Shown here in pieces: positions 34,475-43,643 of a stretch of DNA of 53,167 nt. Origin of the DNA: Bacteroidales bacterium (GTDB taxonomy: Bacteria > Bacteroidota > Bacteroidia > Bacteroidales > GCA-2748055); contig JAFGWU010000079.1 in the NCBI GenBank assembly GCA_016936975.1, positions 1 to 53,167 of the forward strand. The letters run 5' to 3'. Made by a program: the position numbers and the translations under genes. Under the pieces are notes generated by a model. That model searched no databases and had not been told where the DNA came from. It saw only the letters and a program-made list of their open reading frames with translations. Positions within the stretch are counted from its first letter, which is position 1. The number at the start of each line of letters is the position of its first letter.

Positions 34475-36348
34475 TATCGTCCCATATAAATCAGCAGAAC
34501 ACTGATATCGCTCGGCGAAACGCCAGGAATCCTGGATGCCTGTGCTATAGTTTTGGGTTTAATCCTGTTTAGCTTTTGTCTTGCTTCCGTTGAAATACTT
34601 TTTAATCTTTCATAGTCAAACTCCTCGGAAAGTCTTATTTTTTCAAGCCGTTTAATTTTATTGGCCATCAATTTTTCCCGTTCTATATACCCTTCGTACT
34701 TTATGATAATCTCTGCTGATTCGAAAATTTCATCCTTCCTGTGCCCGGCATCCTGGTATATTTTATTTAATTCCTTCACAATCATTGCCAGCTCCCTTAA
34801 TTCTATCTGCGGCCGCTTTGCGATTTCTATCAGTTTTATCTTTTGCCTTATCGGGCTCGTTCCTGATTTTTGAAGAAACCCATTGATCTCATCCGGTGCA
34901 ATGCTGTATGTTTTCAGAAAATTGATCATTTCCTCCCGCGTCTTTAGTTTCTGTTCCAGCAGATCCATCCGTTTCGGTTCCGCCAGTCCTATCTGATAAC
35001 TGAGTTTAGTAAGCCTCTCATCGGCATTATCCTGTCGCAGCAGGATCCTGTACTCAGCGCGCGATGTAAACATCCTGTATGGTTCATCGACCCCTTTAGT
35101 AACCAGGTCATCTATTAATACCCCAATATAGGCCTGATCCCTTCCAAGCACAAATTCTTCTCCCCCGTTGATTTTCAAATGCGCATTTATCCCGGCCATC
35201 AATCCCTGTGCACCCGCTTCTTCATACCCCGTGGTACCATTTACCTGTCCTGCAAAATAGAGGTTCCTTATTTTTTTTGTTTCCAGCGTATGGTAGAGTT
35301 GTGTCGGGGGATAGTAGTCGTATTCTATCGCGTATCCCGGCCTGAATATTTTTGCCTCCCTCAGTCCGTCAATTTTTTTCAATGCGTCGTATTGCACCTT
35401 CCAGGGGAGTGATGAGGAAAATCCGTTTATATAATATTCGACTGTCGACAGTCCTTCCGGTTCAAGGAACAGCTGGTGTTTTTCCTTATCGGAAAAGGTT
35501 ACTATTTTTGTTTCAATACTCGGACAATATCGCGGACCTATACCTCCAATGGTGCCGTTGAATAAAGGACTTTCCTCAAATCCCTTTTCCAGCTCAGAGT
35601 GTACATCCAGATTTGTATAGGCAATGTAACAGGATTTGTGCTGACTGTAATCCACCCCGTAATCCAGAAAACTGAATTTCCGTCCTTCATTGTCTCCTTT
35701 CTGTTCAATCAGCTTCTCAAAACCAATGCTCCTTCCGTCCACACGTGCAGGTGTGCCTGTTTTCATACGTCCAACCTCAAACCCATGTTCTGCCAGTTGC
35801 TCGCTGATCCCATATGCAGTCGGTTCACCAATCCTGCCCCCTTCCATGGTCACTGCCCCCACATACATTAATCCATTGATAAAGGTACCCGCAGTGAGTA
35901 TTACCGCCTTCGATCTAAAATTGGTTCCCATCATGGTTTCTACTCCCCTGACTTCACCATCTTCAATCACCATCTTCACCACGTTATCCTGCCAGAAATC
36001 CAGGTTTTCCAATCCTTCCAGGATCTTTCTCCATTCAAGCGTAAACATTGTCCGGTCGCATTGAGCCCTCGGACTCCACATTGCCGGACCCTTGGACCGG
36101 TTCAGAAGACGGTACTGTATCATCGAACGGTCGGTAACAATACCCGAATATCCACCCAATGCATCTATTTCCCTGATTATCTGTCCTTTTGCTATACCAC
36201 CCATGGCAGGATTACACGACATCTGGGCGAATTTCGTCATGTCCATGGTTATTAACAGTGTTCTGCTGCCCATATTTGCGGCGGCAGCAGCGGCTTCACA
36301 TCCTGCGTGACCCCCTCCAACCACAATAACATCGTAAAGCTGTACCAT
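34474..36348 (-). CDS. mnmG: tRNA uridine-5-carboxymethylaminomethyl modification enzyme MnmG (GidA)
   Basis: FAD-dependent subunit which, with MnmE, adds the carboxymethylaminomethyl group to wobble uridine 34 of certain tRNAs. The N-terminal dinucleotide-binding motif GGGHAGCEAA is near residue 11. The family blocks CNPAMGGIAKG and RSKGPAMWSPRAQCDR are in place, as is GYEEAGAQGLMAGINA in the FAD domain. A helical MnmE/tRNA-binding C-terminus completes 624 residues. The ATG is one base past the ybeY stop, the usual ybeY-mnmG pairing. It is the classic origin-proximal gidA, and here two parS sites follow it. Confidence 0.98.
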   Translation of the reverse strand: MVQLYDVIVVGGGHAGCEAAAAAANMGSRTLLITMDMTKFAQMSCNPAMGGIAKGQIIREIDALGGYSGIVTDRSMIQYRLLNRSKGPAMWSPRAQCDRTMFTLEWRKILEGLENLDFWQDNVVKMVIEDGEVRGVETMMGTNFRSKAVILTAGTFINGLMYVGAVTMEGGRIGEPTAYGISEQLAEHGFEVGRMKTGTPARVDGRSIGFEKLIEQKGDNEGRKFSFLDYGVDYSQHKSCYIAYTNLDVHSELEKGFEESPLFNGTIGGIGPRYCPSIETKIVTFSDKEKHQLFLEPEGLSTVEYYINGFSSSLPWKVQYDALKKIDGLREAKIFRPGYAIEYDYYPPTQLYHTLETKKIRNLYFAGQVNGTTGYEEAGAQGLMAGINAHLKINGGEEFVLGRDQAYIGVLIDDLVTKGVDEPYRMFTSRAEYRILLRQDNADERLTKLSYQIGLAEPKRMDLLEQKLKTREEMINFLKTYSIAPDEINGFLQKSGTSPIRQKIKLIEIAKRPQIELRELAMIVKELNKIYQDAGHRKDEIFESAEIIIKYEGYIEREKLMANKIKRLEKIRLSEEFDYERLKSISTEARQKLNRIKPKTIAQASRIPGVSPSDISVLLIYMGR

Positions 36349-36349
36349 C

Positions 36350-36778
36350 CTATGAAATCCCTTGATCCTGTAATTTTAATGCCCACTCCTCCATTTCATG
36401 CATTTTTTCTTTCTCCCCGTCTGTTGCATCCCGGTATCCCATCAAATGAAGAATTCCATGAATCATTACCCTGCTTAACTCCATTTCAAAATCATTTCCG
36501 AAAATAATGCTGTTTTTTTTAACCTGTTCCAATCCGACAAAGACATCCCCCGAAATTATTCCATATTCGGAATAATCAAACGTTATAACGTCTGTGTCGT
36601 AATTGTGTTTTAAAAAGTCCCGATTTATTTGAAGAAGACGGGGTGCGGAAGTAAAAATGATATTTATGTCACCCGGTTTCAGGTCCCGGTACGAGATAAC
36701 TTTATTAATCCAGTTCTTATATTCTCTTTTCCTTTTTAGATCAAATTGAATACCTTCATTATGAAAAAAGATTGCCAC
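36350..36778 (-). CDS. ybeY: Endoribonuclease YbeY
   Basis: Metal-dependent RNase for 16S rRNA 3' maturation and ribosome quality control. The signature HGILHLMGYRD is at residues 107-117. In most bacteria this reads HGxLHLxGYDH, with three His binding zinc; here the third His position is Asp117, as I recall for other Bacteroidota YbeY. The start is GTG, overlapping the stop of the upstream gene by one base (TAGTG on the minus strand), and no later Met would keep the first strand. 142 residues is normal. It lies between the RsbW-like gene and mnmG. Confidence 0.93.
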   Translation of the reverse strand: MAIFFHNEGIQFDLKRKREYKNWINKVISYRDLKPGDINIIFTSAPRLLQINRDFLKHNYDTDVITFDYSEYGIISGDVFVGLEQVKKNSIIFGNDFEMELSRVMIHGILHLMGYRDATDGEKEKMHEMEEWALKLQDQGIS

Positions 36779-37173
36779 TACAGATTAAACTTTAATTGAA
36801 CGATTCTGCCATCTTCCAGATATTCTATCTCATCTGACAAATGTTCCATTAAAAATATTCCCCTCCCGTTTATTTTTTCAACATTATCCGGGGCGGTGGG
36901 ATCGGGTACATTGCTATAATCAAATCCCTTTCCCTGGTCCTCCACATGCACGGTAAGCCTCTTCCCTTCCTGCAGGATCCTTATCTTTACATTTTTACCC
37001 GGATCTGCTTTATTTCCGTGAATAATTGCATTATTGGTCGCTTCCATAGTAGCAACCATCACATTACCGTAAACCTCATCACTTAAATCCAGTTCAAGTG
37101 AAATCTCGTCAATTACTTTTTCAACCAGTCTGAGGTTTTGCAGCTCTGAAGGTATGTAAAAATCTCTCATCAT
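36778..37173 (-). CDS. RsbW-like ATP-binding protein (anti-sigma-factor kinase family)
   Basis: A single GHKL ATPase domain of 131 residues without receiver, dimerisation or sensor regions. The N box is EATNNAIIHGN, G1 is DQGKGFD and G2 is GRGIFLM. In other bacteria proteins of this size phosphorylate STAS-type anti-anti-sigma factors, but no partner gene is here. An in-frame TTG at 37206 would add 11 residues; the ATG at 37173 is preferred because GAGGAAG lies nine bases before it, one of the few good Shine-Dalgarno matches here. It is linked by a one-base stop/start overlap to ybeY. Confidence 0.85.
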   Translation of the reverse strand: MMRDFYIPSELQNLRLVEKVIDEISLELDLSDEVYGNVMVATMEATNNAIIHGNKADPGKNVKIRILQEGKRLTVHVEDQGKGFDYSNVPDPTAPDNVEKINGRGIFLMEHLSDEIEYLEDGRIVQLKFNL

Positions 37174-37230
37174 TTTAATTGCTTCCTCAAGCCTTGTTAT
37201 ACGCAATCCTTTTTTAAAGGTTCCATAAAA

Positions 37231-38415
37231 TTAGCGACTCAGCCACTCTTCGGGATCCAAAATATTCCGTTCCTGCCATATCTCAAAATGTATTGTTGCG
37301 ACAGACTCTTTCTGCTCCGTAAAAATGTCCCCTATTACCTGCTTTGTTTTAACGCTATCACCTGTTTTTACCCGCACATTTACCAGGTTTTGATAAACGC
37401 TCAGAAAATCACCATGCCTGACCAGCACAGTATAATTTGCACCCAGAATGGCAAATACCTTTGTTACTTCCCCATCAAATATTGCTCTTGCCTTCGATCC
37501 CGGCATCCCTGAAATGTCTATGCCATTACTCTTTATCTTTGTTCCCTTTAAGCCCGGATAATCTGCATTTCCAAATGCCATGGTGATGACTCCCCGCTCA
37601 ACTGGCCATGGGAGCTTTCCTTTGTTTTTGGCAAATTCCGCACTTACCAGCCTCTGCTCCGGCGTCAATGATGCATACAGGTTGCGGGCATTCATTTTCC
37701 GGGCTTCCTCTTCTATGATCCTCCTGATCTCTTCTTCCAGCTCCTCCTTTATACGCTCTTTTTCCCGCATCTGTGCCCTTAATCTAACTTCCTCCTCCTG
37801 TAATTTTTTTATCACCGATGTTCGCTGCCCCTTTTCCCTTTCCAGCCGTTTACTTTCATTCTCCTTTTGCTCCAACAGTTTCAGCTTCTCATTCCTTAAA
37901 TTATTCAATTCATCTTTCTGATTTTTCAGCTGCTCAAGAAGCGACTCTATTTCATTTACCACCTTCTTTCGATAATCCGTGAGATACCTCAAATATTTAT
38001 ATCGCTGGTAGGCCTGCGAAATGGAACTGCTTGCAAGTAAATACATCAATTTCTCATATTCTGTATGATTCCTGTAGGCAAAATATATGATGGTGGCATA
38101 CTCCTTCAGGTAACGCTCTTTCCTCTTTTCCAGCTCATTTATTCTCAGCTCCAGTGCCGCAATATCGTTGCTAAGAATTGAAACCTCCGATTCAATGGTT
38201 TTAATAAGCTTTTCCCGGGTCCTGATTCCCCTATCCAGCAACCGAACCTGCCTGACACTATTTAACCGCTCCTGTTCAGCCTTTTCAATCAACTGCTTTG
38301 TTAGCTCTATATCCTCCATAGCCTTTTGTTTCTCCAGTTGAAGCTCTTCCTTCGTCTGACCTCCTGCTGAAATCACAATAAAAATAAAGCCTATGTAAAG
38401 TATTATCCTGCTCAT
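37231..38415 (-). CDS. EnvC-like coiled-coil protein with degenerate LytM (M23) domain
   Basis: Periplasmic protein: a signal peptide (residues 3-19), then about 230 residues of charged coiled coil rich in Glu, Lys and Leu, then a C-terminal LytM domain (MAFGNADYPGLKG onward). The catalytic ligands are partly lost: the first His of HxxxD is Asn (NGIDISG), the HxH pair is YQNL, and only the last His (IHFEIW) remains. This is the pattern of EnvC/NlpD activators, which switch on cell-wall amidases rather than cutting themselves. It overlaps the DUF4292 gene upstream by four bases (ATGA). A role in septum splitting is inference. Confidence 0.88.
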   Translation of the reverse strand: MSRIILYIGFIFIVISAGGQTKEELQLEKQKAMEDIELTKQLIEKAEQERLNSVRQVRLLDRGIRTREKLIKTIESEVSILSNDIAALELRINELEKRKERYLKEYATIIYFAYRNHTEYEKLMYLLASSSISQAYQRYKYLRYLTDYRKKVVNEIESLLEQLKNQKDELNNLRNEKLKLLEQKENESKRLEREKGQRTSVIKKLQEEEVRLRAQMREKERIKEELEEEIRRIIEEEARKMNARNLYASLTPEQRLVSAEFAKNKGKLPWPVERGVITMAFGNADYPGLKGTKIKSNGIDISGMPGSKARAIFDGEVTKVFAILGANYTVLVRHGDFLSVYQNLVNVRVKTGDSVKTKQVIGDIFTEQKESVATIHFEIWQERNILDPEEWLSR

Positions 38416-39152
38416 TGAATCTTTATAACATCGTATCTTTTCCTGTTAAACTCCATATTAACAGCCATTTTACGATTATATACCCTTTCGCCACCCTCTA
38501 CCTCCAATTCAAAGGCATCTATTATGAAATTTGAAAAAATCCTGAATCCGCCATCCGCTTCCTTCTTTCCCGTAAAATATTCATTCGACCTGGTATTTAT
38601 AAACTCAAATCCCGACAATCCGAACGACTCCCGGTCAAGATATATTTTTTTGTTCATGAAATCCCCTGACAGGTCAAAAATTATATCCTGTCCTTTAAAC
38701 TCCCCTGAGTGTTCTATCAATCCGCAGCAACCATAAAGATTCGTCATGCATTCCAGATCCTTAAAGGTTACAGGAAGCTCATAACCTAAATTTCTATGTA
38801 TTGATGATACATAAACGATCTTATTAATCCTGTCTATCACCCTGATACTATCCCTGTCTGCAGTGCCTCTTAAAACTTCGAAGCCACCGCTGACAGCGGA
38901 GACAAATATAATCGAATCAAACCGGTGATACAGTATCAGCCTGGCTTCATACCGCTCTTCCTGAATATGAATCAAGGCATTGACCCTGCTGATGGTAACA
39001 CTTTCAACCGAATCCCTCCTTCCGCACACAGACCTGTATCCATCCAGACCCTCCTCTGCCCCTCTTATATTTTCAACTACAGGTCTGCTTATCCGGCATT
39101 GCGTCAAACCCATCAACACCATCAACATACCCGACAGGATATACCTATTCAT
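38412..39152 (-). CDS. DUF4292 family probable lipoprotein
   Basis: A protein of 246 residues with a short signal sequence ending LMGLTQC; the residue before the Cys is Gln, unusual for a lipobox. The rest fits DUF4292, a Bacteroidota family with a LolA/LppX-like fold: alternating strands such as RVNALIHIQEERYEARLILYHR and repeated references to lipoprotein-type cores. Function unknown; envelope lipid or lipoprotein handling has been suggested from fold. It is tightly linked to the TPR protein (eight-base overlap upstream) and to the EnvC-like gene downstream, a standard neighbourhood in this phylum. Confidence 0.8.
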   Translation of the reverse strand: MNRYILSGMLMVLMGLTQCRISRPVVENIRGAEEGLDGYRSVCGRRDSVESVTISRVNALIHIQEERYEARLILYHRFDSIIFVSAVSGGFEVLRGTADRDSIRVIDRINKIVYVSSIHRNLGYELPVTFKDLECMTNLYGCCGLIEHSGEFKGQDIIFDLSGDFMNKKIYLDRESFGLSGFEFINTRSNEYFTGKKEADGGFRIFSNFIIDAFELEVEGGERVYNRKMAVNMEFNRKRYDVIKIQ

Positions 39153-40857
39153 TTTCGATGTTCATGATTTTTTCGGACAGCCGTTCCTTATCTCCCCCGA
39201 GGATTATTGCTTTTTCATAATATTTTTTTGCCAGCTCCTTACTTCCCAGAGCCACCAGAATATCCCCTGCATGCTCATTGATATCCGGATCCGTATCTCC
39301 TCCCTTATTCAGTGCTTCCCTTATATATCGATCGGCATTACTGTAGTCCCCCAATTTATATAATATCCATGCATACGTATCGAGAAAAGTGGCATTGTCG
39401 GGATTATCCCTAATCGTCACATAGCTTAATGATTTTGCATATTCAAGCTTTTCCTCCCGCTCTGCGAGATAGTAACTATAGTTATTCATCGCAATATAAT
39501 CCGCAGGATTCTCTTTTATGATCTGTTCGTAGAGCATATCGGATTTATCATACACCTTCATCCTATTATAGGCTTCCGCGAGTAGGCTTGTGGATGTCCT
39601 GGCATACTCCTTATTTGAATAGTTTTCGAACTCAATCTCCTCCAGAATTCCTGCCGCCTCTTCATAACGTTCCATCCCGAAAAGTCCAAGTGCCCTGAAA
39701 AAAATAATATCTGCACTGTCATTGTAATTATTCATGACCCGTTCGGTAATATCCACAAGTTCTTCATTCAGGCCGGCTGCATTAGCCAGCAAAATACCCT
39801 GCATCCATACACCATAGGGTGCCGACTGCCCTGAAAGGTATTCCTTCAATATAAAATACGCTTTCTCATAATCTTTTGCCCCTATATAAAATTCCGTGGC
39901 CACCAGTTTTCCGTCTACATCATCCGGATAATTTTCAAGATAGACCTTAACAAGGTTTTCCAGATCGTAACGGTAATTATTAGTGAACTTTTCCTCCGAT
40001 ACATAATATGACAGAATCGCGAGTTTGCGCTCTCTTTCGATACGGCTGTCCTGAAACGTCCTGGTCAGATAGTAAAAACTCCTTGAATAATCTTCCCTCT
40101 TCCTGTAATAATCGGTAAGATTCGTCAGGGCATACACATTTGTACTGTCGATTTCGATAACCTGCCCGTAATATTTTGCCGCTTCATCCTCATTACCGCT
40201 TTTCAGAGCCAGTTCTGCCGCTACGATACGAAACTGAACCGACTCCGGAAAATATTCAAGAACCCGTTCAACTTCAATCTTTGCCAGCCGGTATTTTCCC
40301 ATTTCCTCATATATCGAGGCCTTTAAAAGGGTAACTTTTTCACTGTATCCGTTCTCCTCTTCAATTTTATCAAGCAATCCCAGTGATTTCTTCATTTTTC
40401 CTGCCATAGAATAGAGTGTAGCCAGCTGAAAGGCATGTTCCACATCTTCCGGGTCCGATTTAAGATGTTTTTTTAATATTTTTTCAGCATCCCGGTATCT
40501 CTGGTTCACTACAAGAACATCCAGATAGCCTCCCCGATACCAATTATTACCGGGATCAAGTTCGTAAGCTTTTTTCAAATACGTCTCCGCCGTTTCTGGC
40601 TTACCGGTCAGCAGGTATATTGTCCCCAGTTCATAATGTGCTACTGCAACATCATCCCGTTCATCGATAACCAGTTTATATAACTTGACTGCCTCGGGGA
40701 AATTTCCAAGATTTTTTTGCTTAACCGCTTCTATCAGTGCATACTGGTAATCCTGCGACTCATCTCCTGTTTGTGTCTGTGCCATTACCGTCCAGGCCCA
40801 TACACTCAACAGTATGACAGGTATCCATTTATGTCTGATTATCTGAATTGCCTTCAT
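39145..40857 (-). CDS. Secreted tetratricopeptide-repeat protein
   Basis: A protein of 570 residues with a signal peptide (cleavage after VMA near residue 26) and TPR-type helical repeats over nearly the full length. Recognisable repeat cores are AVAHYELGTIYLLTGKPETAETYLKKAYELDP near 72, EHAFQLATLYSMAGK, NVYALTNLTDYYRKREDYSRSFYYL, and a C-terminal group ending KKYYEKAIILGG. It most likely acts as a scaffold in the periplasm or on the outer membrane. Its stop overlaps the start of DUF4292 by eight bases; dut lies 24 bases upstream. No enzymatic motif is visible. Confidence 0.9.
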   Translation of the reverse strand: MKAIQIIRHKWIPVILLSVWAWTVMAQTQTGDESQDYQYALIEAVKQKNLGNFPEAVKLYKLVIDERDDVAVAHYELGTIYLLTGKPETAETYLKKAYELDPGNNWYRGGYLDVLVVNQRYRDAEKILKKHLKSDPEDVEHAFQLATLYSMAGKMKKSLGLLDKIEEENGYSEKVTLLKASIYEEMGKYRLAKIEVERVLEYFPESVQFRIVAAELALKSGNEDEAAKYYGQVIEIDSTNVYALTNLTDYYRKREDYSRSFYYLTRTFQDSRIERERKLAILSYYVSEEKFTNNYRYDLENLVKVYLENYPDDVDGKLVATEFYIGAKDYEKAYFILKEYLSGQSAPYGVWMQGILLANAAGLNEELVDITERVMNNYNDSADIIFFRALGLFGMERYEEAAGILEEIEFENYSNKEYARTSTSLLAEAYNRMKVYDKSDMLYEQIIKENPADYIAMNNYSYYLAEREEKLEYAKSLSYVTIRDNPDNATFLDTYAWILYKLGDYSNADRYIREALNKGGDTDPDINEHAGDILVALGSKELAKKYYEKAIILGGDKERLSEKIMNIENE

Positions 40858-40881
40858 TCCCTTTATTTTACCTTATGTTCA

Positions 40882-41316
40882 TCACGCTTCTCCCGTATGC
40901 CCGAATCCGCCGGATCCTCTCACCGTTTCTTCAAGGCTTTCCACCTCTTCCCAGGATATTGTCTCATGACGGTTTATTATCATCTGACAGATTCGTTCTC
41001 CATCATTGATGACAAATTCCTTATCGGAAAGATTAACCATGATGATCCCAATTTCTCCACGGTAATCCGCGTCAATGGTTCCCGGAGTATTCAGAACGGT
41101 TATTCCGTATTTAAGGGCCAATCCGCTCCTTGGTCTTATCTGCGCTTCATATCCCCTGGGAAGTTCAATAAATAAACCTGTCGGGATCAGCCTGCGTTCC
41201 AGGGATTTCAAAACTACAGGTTCCTGCAGGTTTGCCCTGATATCCATTCCTGCAGAAAGGGGTGTACTGTATGACGGTAACGGATGCCCGGACCGGTTAA
41301 CTATTTTTACTTTCAT
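40882..41316 (-). CDS. dut: Deoxyuridine 5'-triphosphate nucleotidohydrolase
   Basis: Trimeric dUTPase that cleaves dUTP to dUMP and diphosphate, keeping uracil out of DNA and supplying dTMP synthesis. All five family motifs are seen: AGMDIRA near 23, [12 protein letters not shown] near 62, [14 protein letters not shown] near 78, GERICQMII near 107, and the C-terminal [11 protein letters not shown], which closes over the active site. The length of 144 residues is standard. It lies three bases after the flippase gene and 24 before the TPR gene, inside the envelope cluster. Confidence 0.97.
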   Translation of the reverse strand: MKVKIVNRSGHPLPSYSTPLSAGMDIRANLQEPVVLKSLERRLIPTGLFIELPRGYEAQIRPRSGLALKYGITVLNTPGTIDADYRGEIGIIMVNLSDKEFVINDGERICQMIINRHETISWEEVESLEETVRGSGGFGHTGEA

Positions 41317-41319
41317 CCC

Positions 41320-42795
41320 TTAATCCTGTTTCTTACTGTAAAATGCAAAAGTACGTTTCTCAAATAAATAATACACCACAAGCGCCGATATTATTAAAAC
41401 CGGCTTCACATACAAGCCTGTTTCAGGAACATAAACGGTCAGAATCCGGTCCAGCCCGAAGAGAACCAGTGCAATCAGAATGTAGGTCCCTATCTTTCCG
41501 GTTGCATAATCAATTTTGTAATGCTTTCTCGACCATAGGTAAGACAGGACGGTCATAACTGAATAACAGACCAGGTGTGCCCATGCAGAAGCCACATACC
41601 CGTATCGCGGAATAAACAGCACATTAATCCCAACCGTCAGTGAAGCCCCGATGATTACCAGCCATGCTCCTATCAGGGTTTTGTTGGTGAGTTTGTACCA
41701 TATTGAAAGGTTAAAAAAGATGCCCATGATGAGATTGGCCATCAGCACCACCGGTACAATGGAAACCCCCTCCCTGAAATCCGAACCGATAAACAGGATG
41801 AAATAATCGATATAGATTGTTACCAGTAAAAATATAAACAATCCTGCTGCTACAAAAAGACTTAATATGTCGGCATACAGTTTTTTCGCCGTCTTCTCCC
41901 CCGATTTGGAGAAAAAGAATGGTTCGGCAGCATACTTGAACATCTGTACGAAAAGGGTCATCAAAACAGCCAGTTTATAATTTGCCCCATATATTCCAAG
42001 CTGTTCCATAGGACCGTTCTCTATAGGTATGAGATGTTTTAACAGCACCCGGTCGAGTGCCTCGTTAATAGTCCCGGCAAGACCGGCAATTAACAGAGGG
42101 TAAGAATACTTAAGGATCACCTTCAGTATCCTGAAATCGAACCTTTCTTTCAAAGCAATGATGATATCCCTGTATAAAAGTAGCAGTTTAAGGCCTGAGG
42201 CTGCCAGATTTGATATCAGAACATAACCCACCCCGATATCGGCATTATACACTTTCTGAATGAAAATATCCTGTTCATGCCTTGGGCAATAAAAAAGAAA
42301 AAACAGGTTGAGCAGGATATTAAGGGAAACCTCAAGAATCCTGATAATGCTGTATTTTAAAGGCCTGTTGTGAAGCCTGAGACGCGCAAAGGGTATGGAA
42401 GTGAAGGCGTCGATCCCCACGATCACGGCCAGCCAGCGGATATATTCAGGATGCGAACTATACCCGATAATCTCCGCGATCGGAACAGAGAAAAGAATGA
42501 TTAACACTATAAAAGCCAGGGACGTAATAAAAAGTGATCCCAGCACTGTAGTATAAATGGATTCTCTTTTATTTCTGCTGCTGGCATATCTGAAATAGCC
42601 CGTCTCCATTCCATAGGTCAGAATGACGATAAGAAAGACCACATAGGCATATAATTCGGTAATCACACCGTATTCTGCACGTTCGAAAACACGCGTGTAA
42701 AATGGTGTTAACAGCAGGTAGTTTAACAGTCTTGGAAGCACAACCCCAAATCCATATACCGCTGTTTGTCCGAATAGTTGCCTGATTGGATTCAC
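41320..42795 (-). CDS. Polysaccharide/lipid-linked oligosaccharide flippase family protein
   Basis: Integral membrane protein of 491 residues with about 12-14 hydrophobic helices, of the Wzx/MATE-like (polysaccharide biosynthesis) superfamily. It begins IRQLFGQTAVYGFGVVLPRLLNYLLLTPFYTRVF, the typical first two helices; the amphipathic FERAEYGVITELY follows. It would flip a lipid-linked sugar precursor across the inner membrane, but the substrate is unknown. The start codon is GTG, sharing its first base with the epimerase stop (TAGTG on the minus strand); no early Met gives an alternative. No glycosyltransferases are nearby. Confidence 0.87.
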   Translation of the reverse strand: MNPIRQLFGQTAVYGFGVVLPRLLNYLLLTPFYTRVFERAEYGVITELYAYVVFLIVILTYGMETGYFRYASSRNKRESIYTTVLGSLFITSLAFIVLIILFSVPIAEIIGYSSHPEYIRWLAVIVGIDAFTSIPFARLRLHNRPLKYSIIRILEVSLNILLNLFFLFYCPRHEQDIFIQKVYNADIGVGYVLISNLAASGLKLLLLYRDIIIALKERFDFRILKVILKYSYPLLIAGLAGTINEALDRVLLKHLIPIENGPMEQLGIYGANYKLAVLMTLFVQMFKYAAEPFFFSKSGEKTAKKLYADILSLFVAAGLFIFLLVTIYIDYFILFIGSDFREGVSIVPVVLMANLIMGIFFNLSIWYKLTNKTLIGAWLVIIGASLTVGINVLFIPRYGYVASAWAHLVCYSVMTVLSYLWSRKHYKIDYATGKIGTYILIALVLFGLDRILTVYVPETGLYVKPVLIISALVVYYLFEKRTFAFYSKKQD

Positions 42796-43643
42796 TATTT
42801 GCCAACTAAATTTGAAAACGCCATCTCCGGTTCCGGATAGTTAAATGTAAAATTTGCCTCGGTTAATCTTCCGGGAACCACATGTTGTCCTTTCGTAATA
42901 ACCTGAGATGCCGCTCCGAGAAGGATATTCACCACGAATTCGGGAATTCTGAGAAAGATCCTGCGATTCAGGACTTTTCCCAGTGTCTTTACAAAGGTTG
43001 TGTAATCGACCGGATTAGGTACCACCATATTGACAGGTCCGGTAAATTTGTGTTTCATTATGAAATCCATTGCCCTGACGTAATCCCCGATATGAATAAA
43101 CGATACCATCTGCCTTCCGGATCCCACAACAGCGCCGATTCCGTATCGCGTAATCTTTTCCAGCATAGGAAATGCGCCACCATCCTTTCCCAGTACCATT
43201 CCTGTCCGCATAGTGACCACCTTTATACTGTTGTCCAGGAGAGACAGGCTCTCTTCCCACTCTTTCACCACATCCGATAAAAATCCTGACCCGTATGCGG
43301 TGCTTTTTTCGTTATGGATATCCGTGTTGTTATAAATTCCAATGGCTGAAGCAGAAATAAACATGGCCGGTTTGTGGATGTTCCGGTTTACGGCCTCTAC
43401 GAGATTCCGGTTAACACCAGCTCGACTTTGTCTTATCAGGACCCGGTTCTTTTTTGTCCACCGTTTTATAATCGGAAAACCCGTCAGGTTCAAGATCACC
43501 TCCGCGTCATTAATAGCCTTCATGAGCTCCTCCGGATCAGCATATAATTGTTTTCTGCTCAGCATTCTATATTCATGTTCCGGATAGGCCCTGATAAAAT
43601 TTGATCCGAGGAAACCGCTATGCCCGGCGATCGCAATTTTCAT
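42795..43643 (-). CDS. TIGR01777-type SDR epimerase / nucleoside-sugar epimerase-like protein
   Basis: A protein of 282 residues with an N-terminal NAD(P)-binding GHSGFLGSNFIRAY motif, then ILNLTGFPIIKRWTKKNR, SASAIGIYNN, and the family's VVKEWEESL near 137. A DUF1731-type C-terminal tail is present (FLRIPEFVVNILLGAASQVI). Members resemble cell-division-linked E. coli YfcH, and the reaction is not known. It lies between the patatin gene (four-base ATGA overlap) and the flippase (one-base overlap), so it is translationally coupled on both sides. Confidence 0.88.
   Translation of the reverse strand: MKIAIAGHSGFLGSNFIRAYPEHEYRMLSRKQLYADPEELMKAINDAEVILNLTGFPIIKRWTKKNRVLIRQSRAGVNRNLVEAVNRNIHKPAMFISASAIGIYNNTDIHNEKSTAYGSGFLSDVVKEWEESLSLLDNSIKVVTMRTGMVLGKDGGAFPMLEKITRYGIGAVVGSGRQMVSFIHIGDYVRAMDFIMKHKFTGPVNMVVPNPVDYTTFVKTLGKVLNRRIFLRIPEFVVNILLGAASQVITKGQHVVPGRLTEANFTFNYPEPEMAFSNLVGK

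Noticed and set aside
36311..36325. AACATCGTAAA in mnmG resembling the left-edge repeat unit
   Set aside because: Only 11 bases, inside conserved coding sequence; treated as chance.
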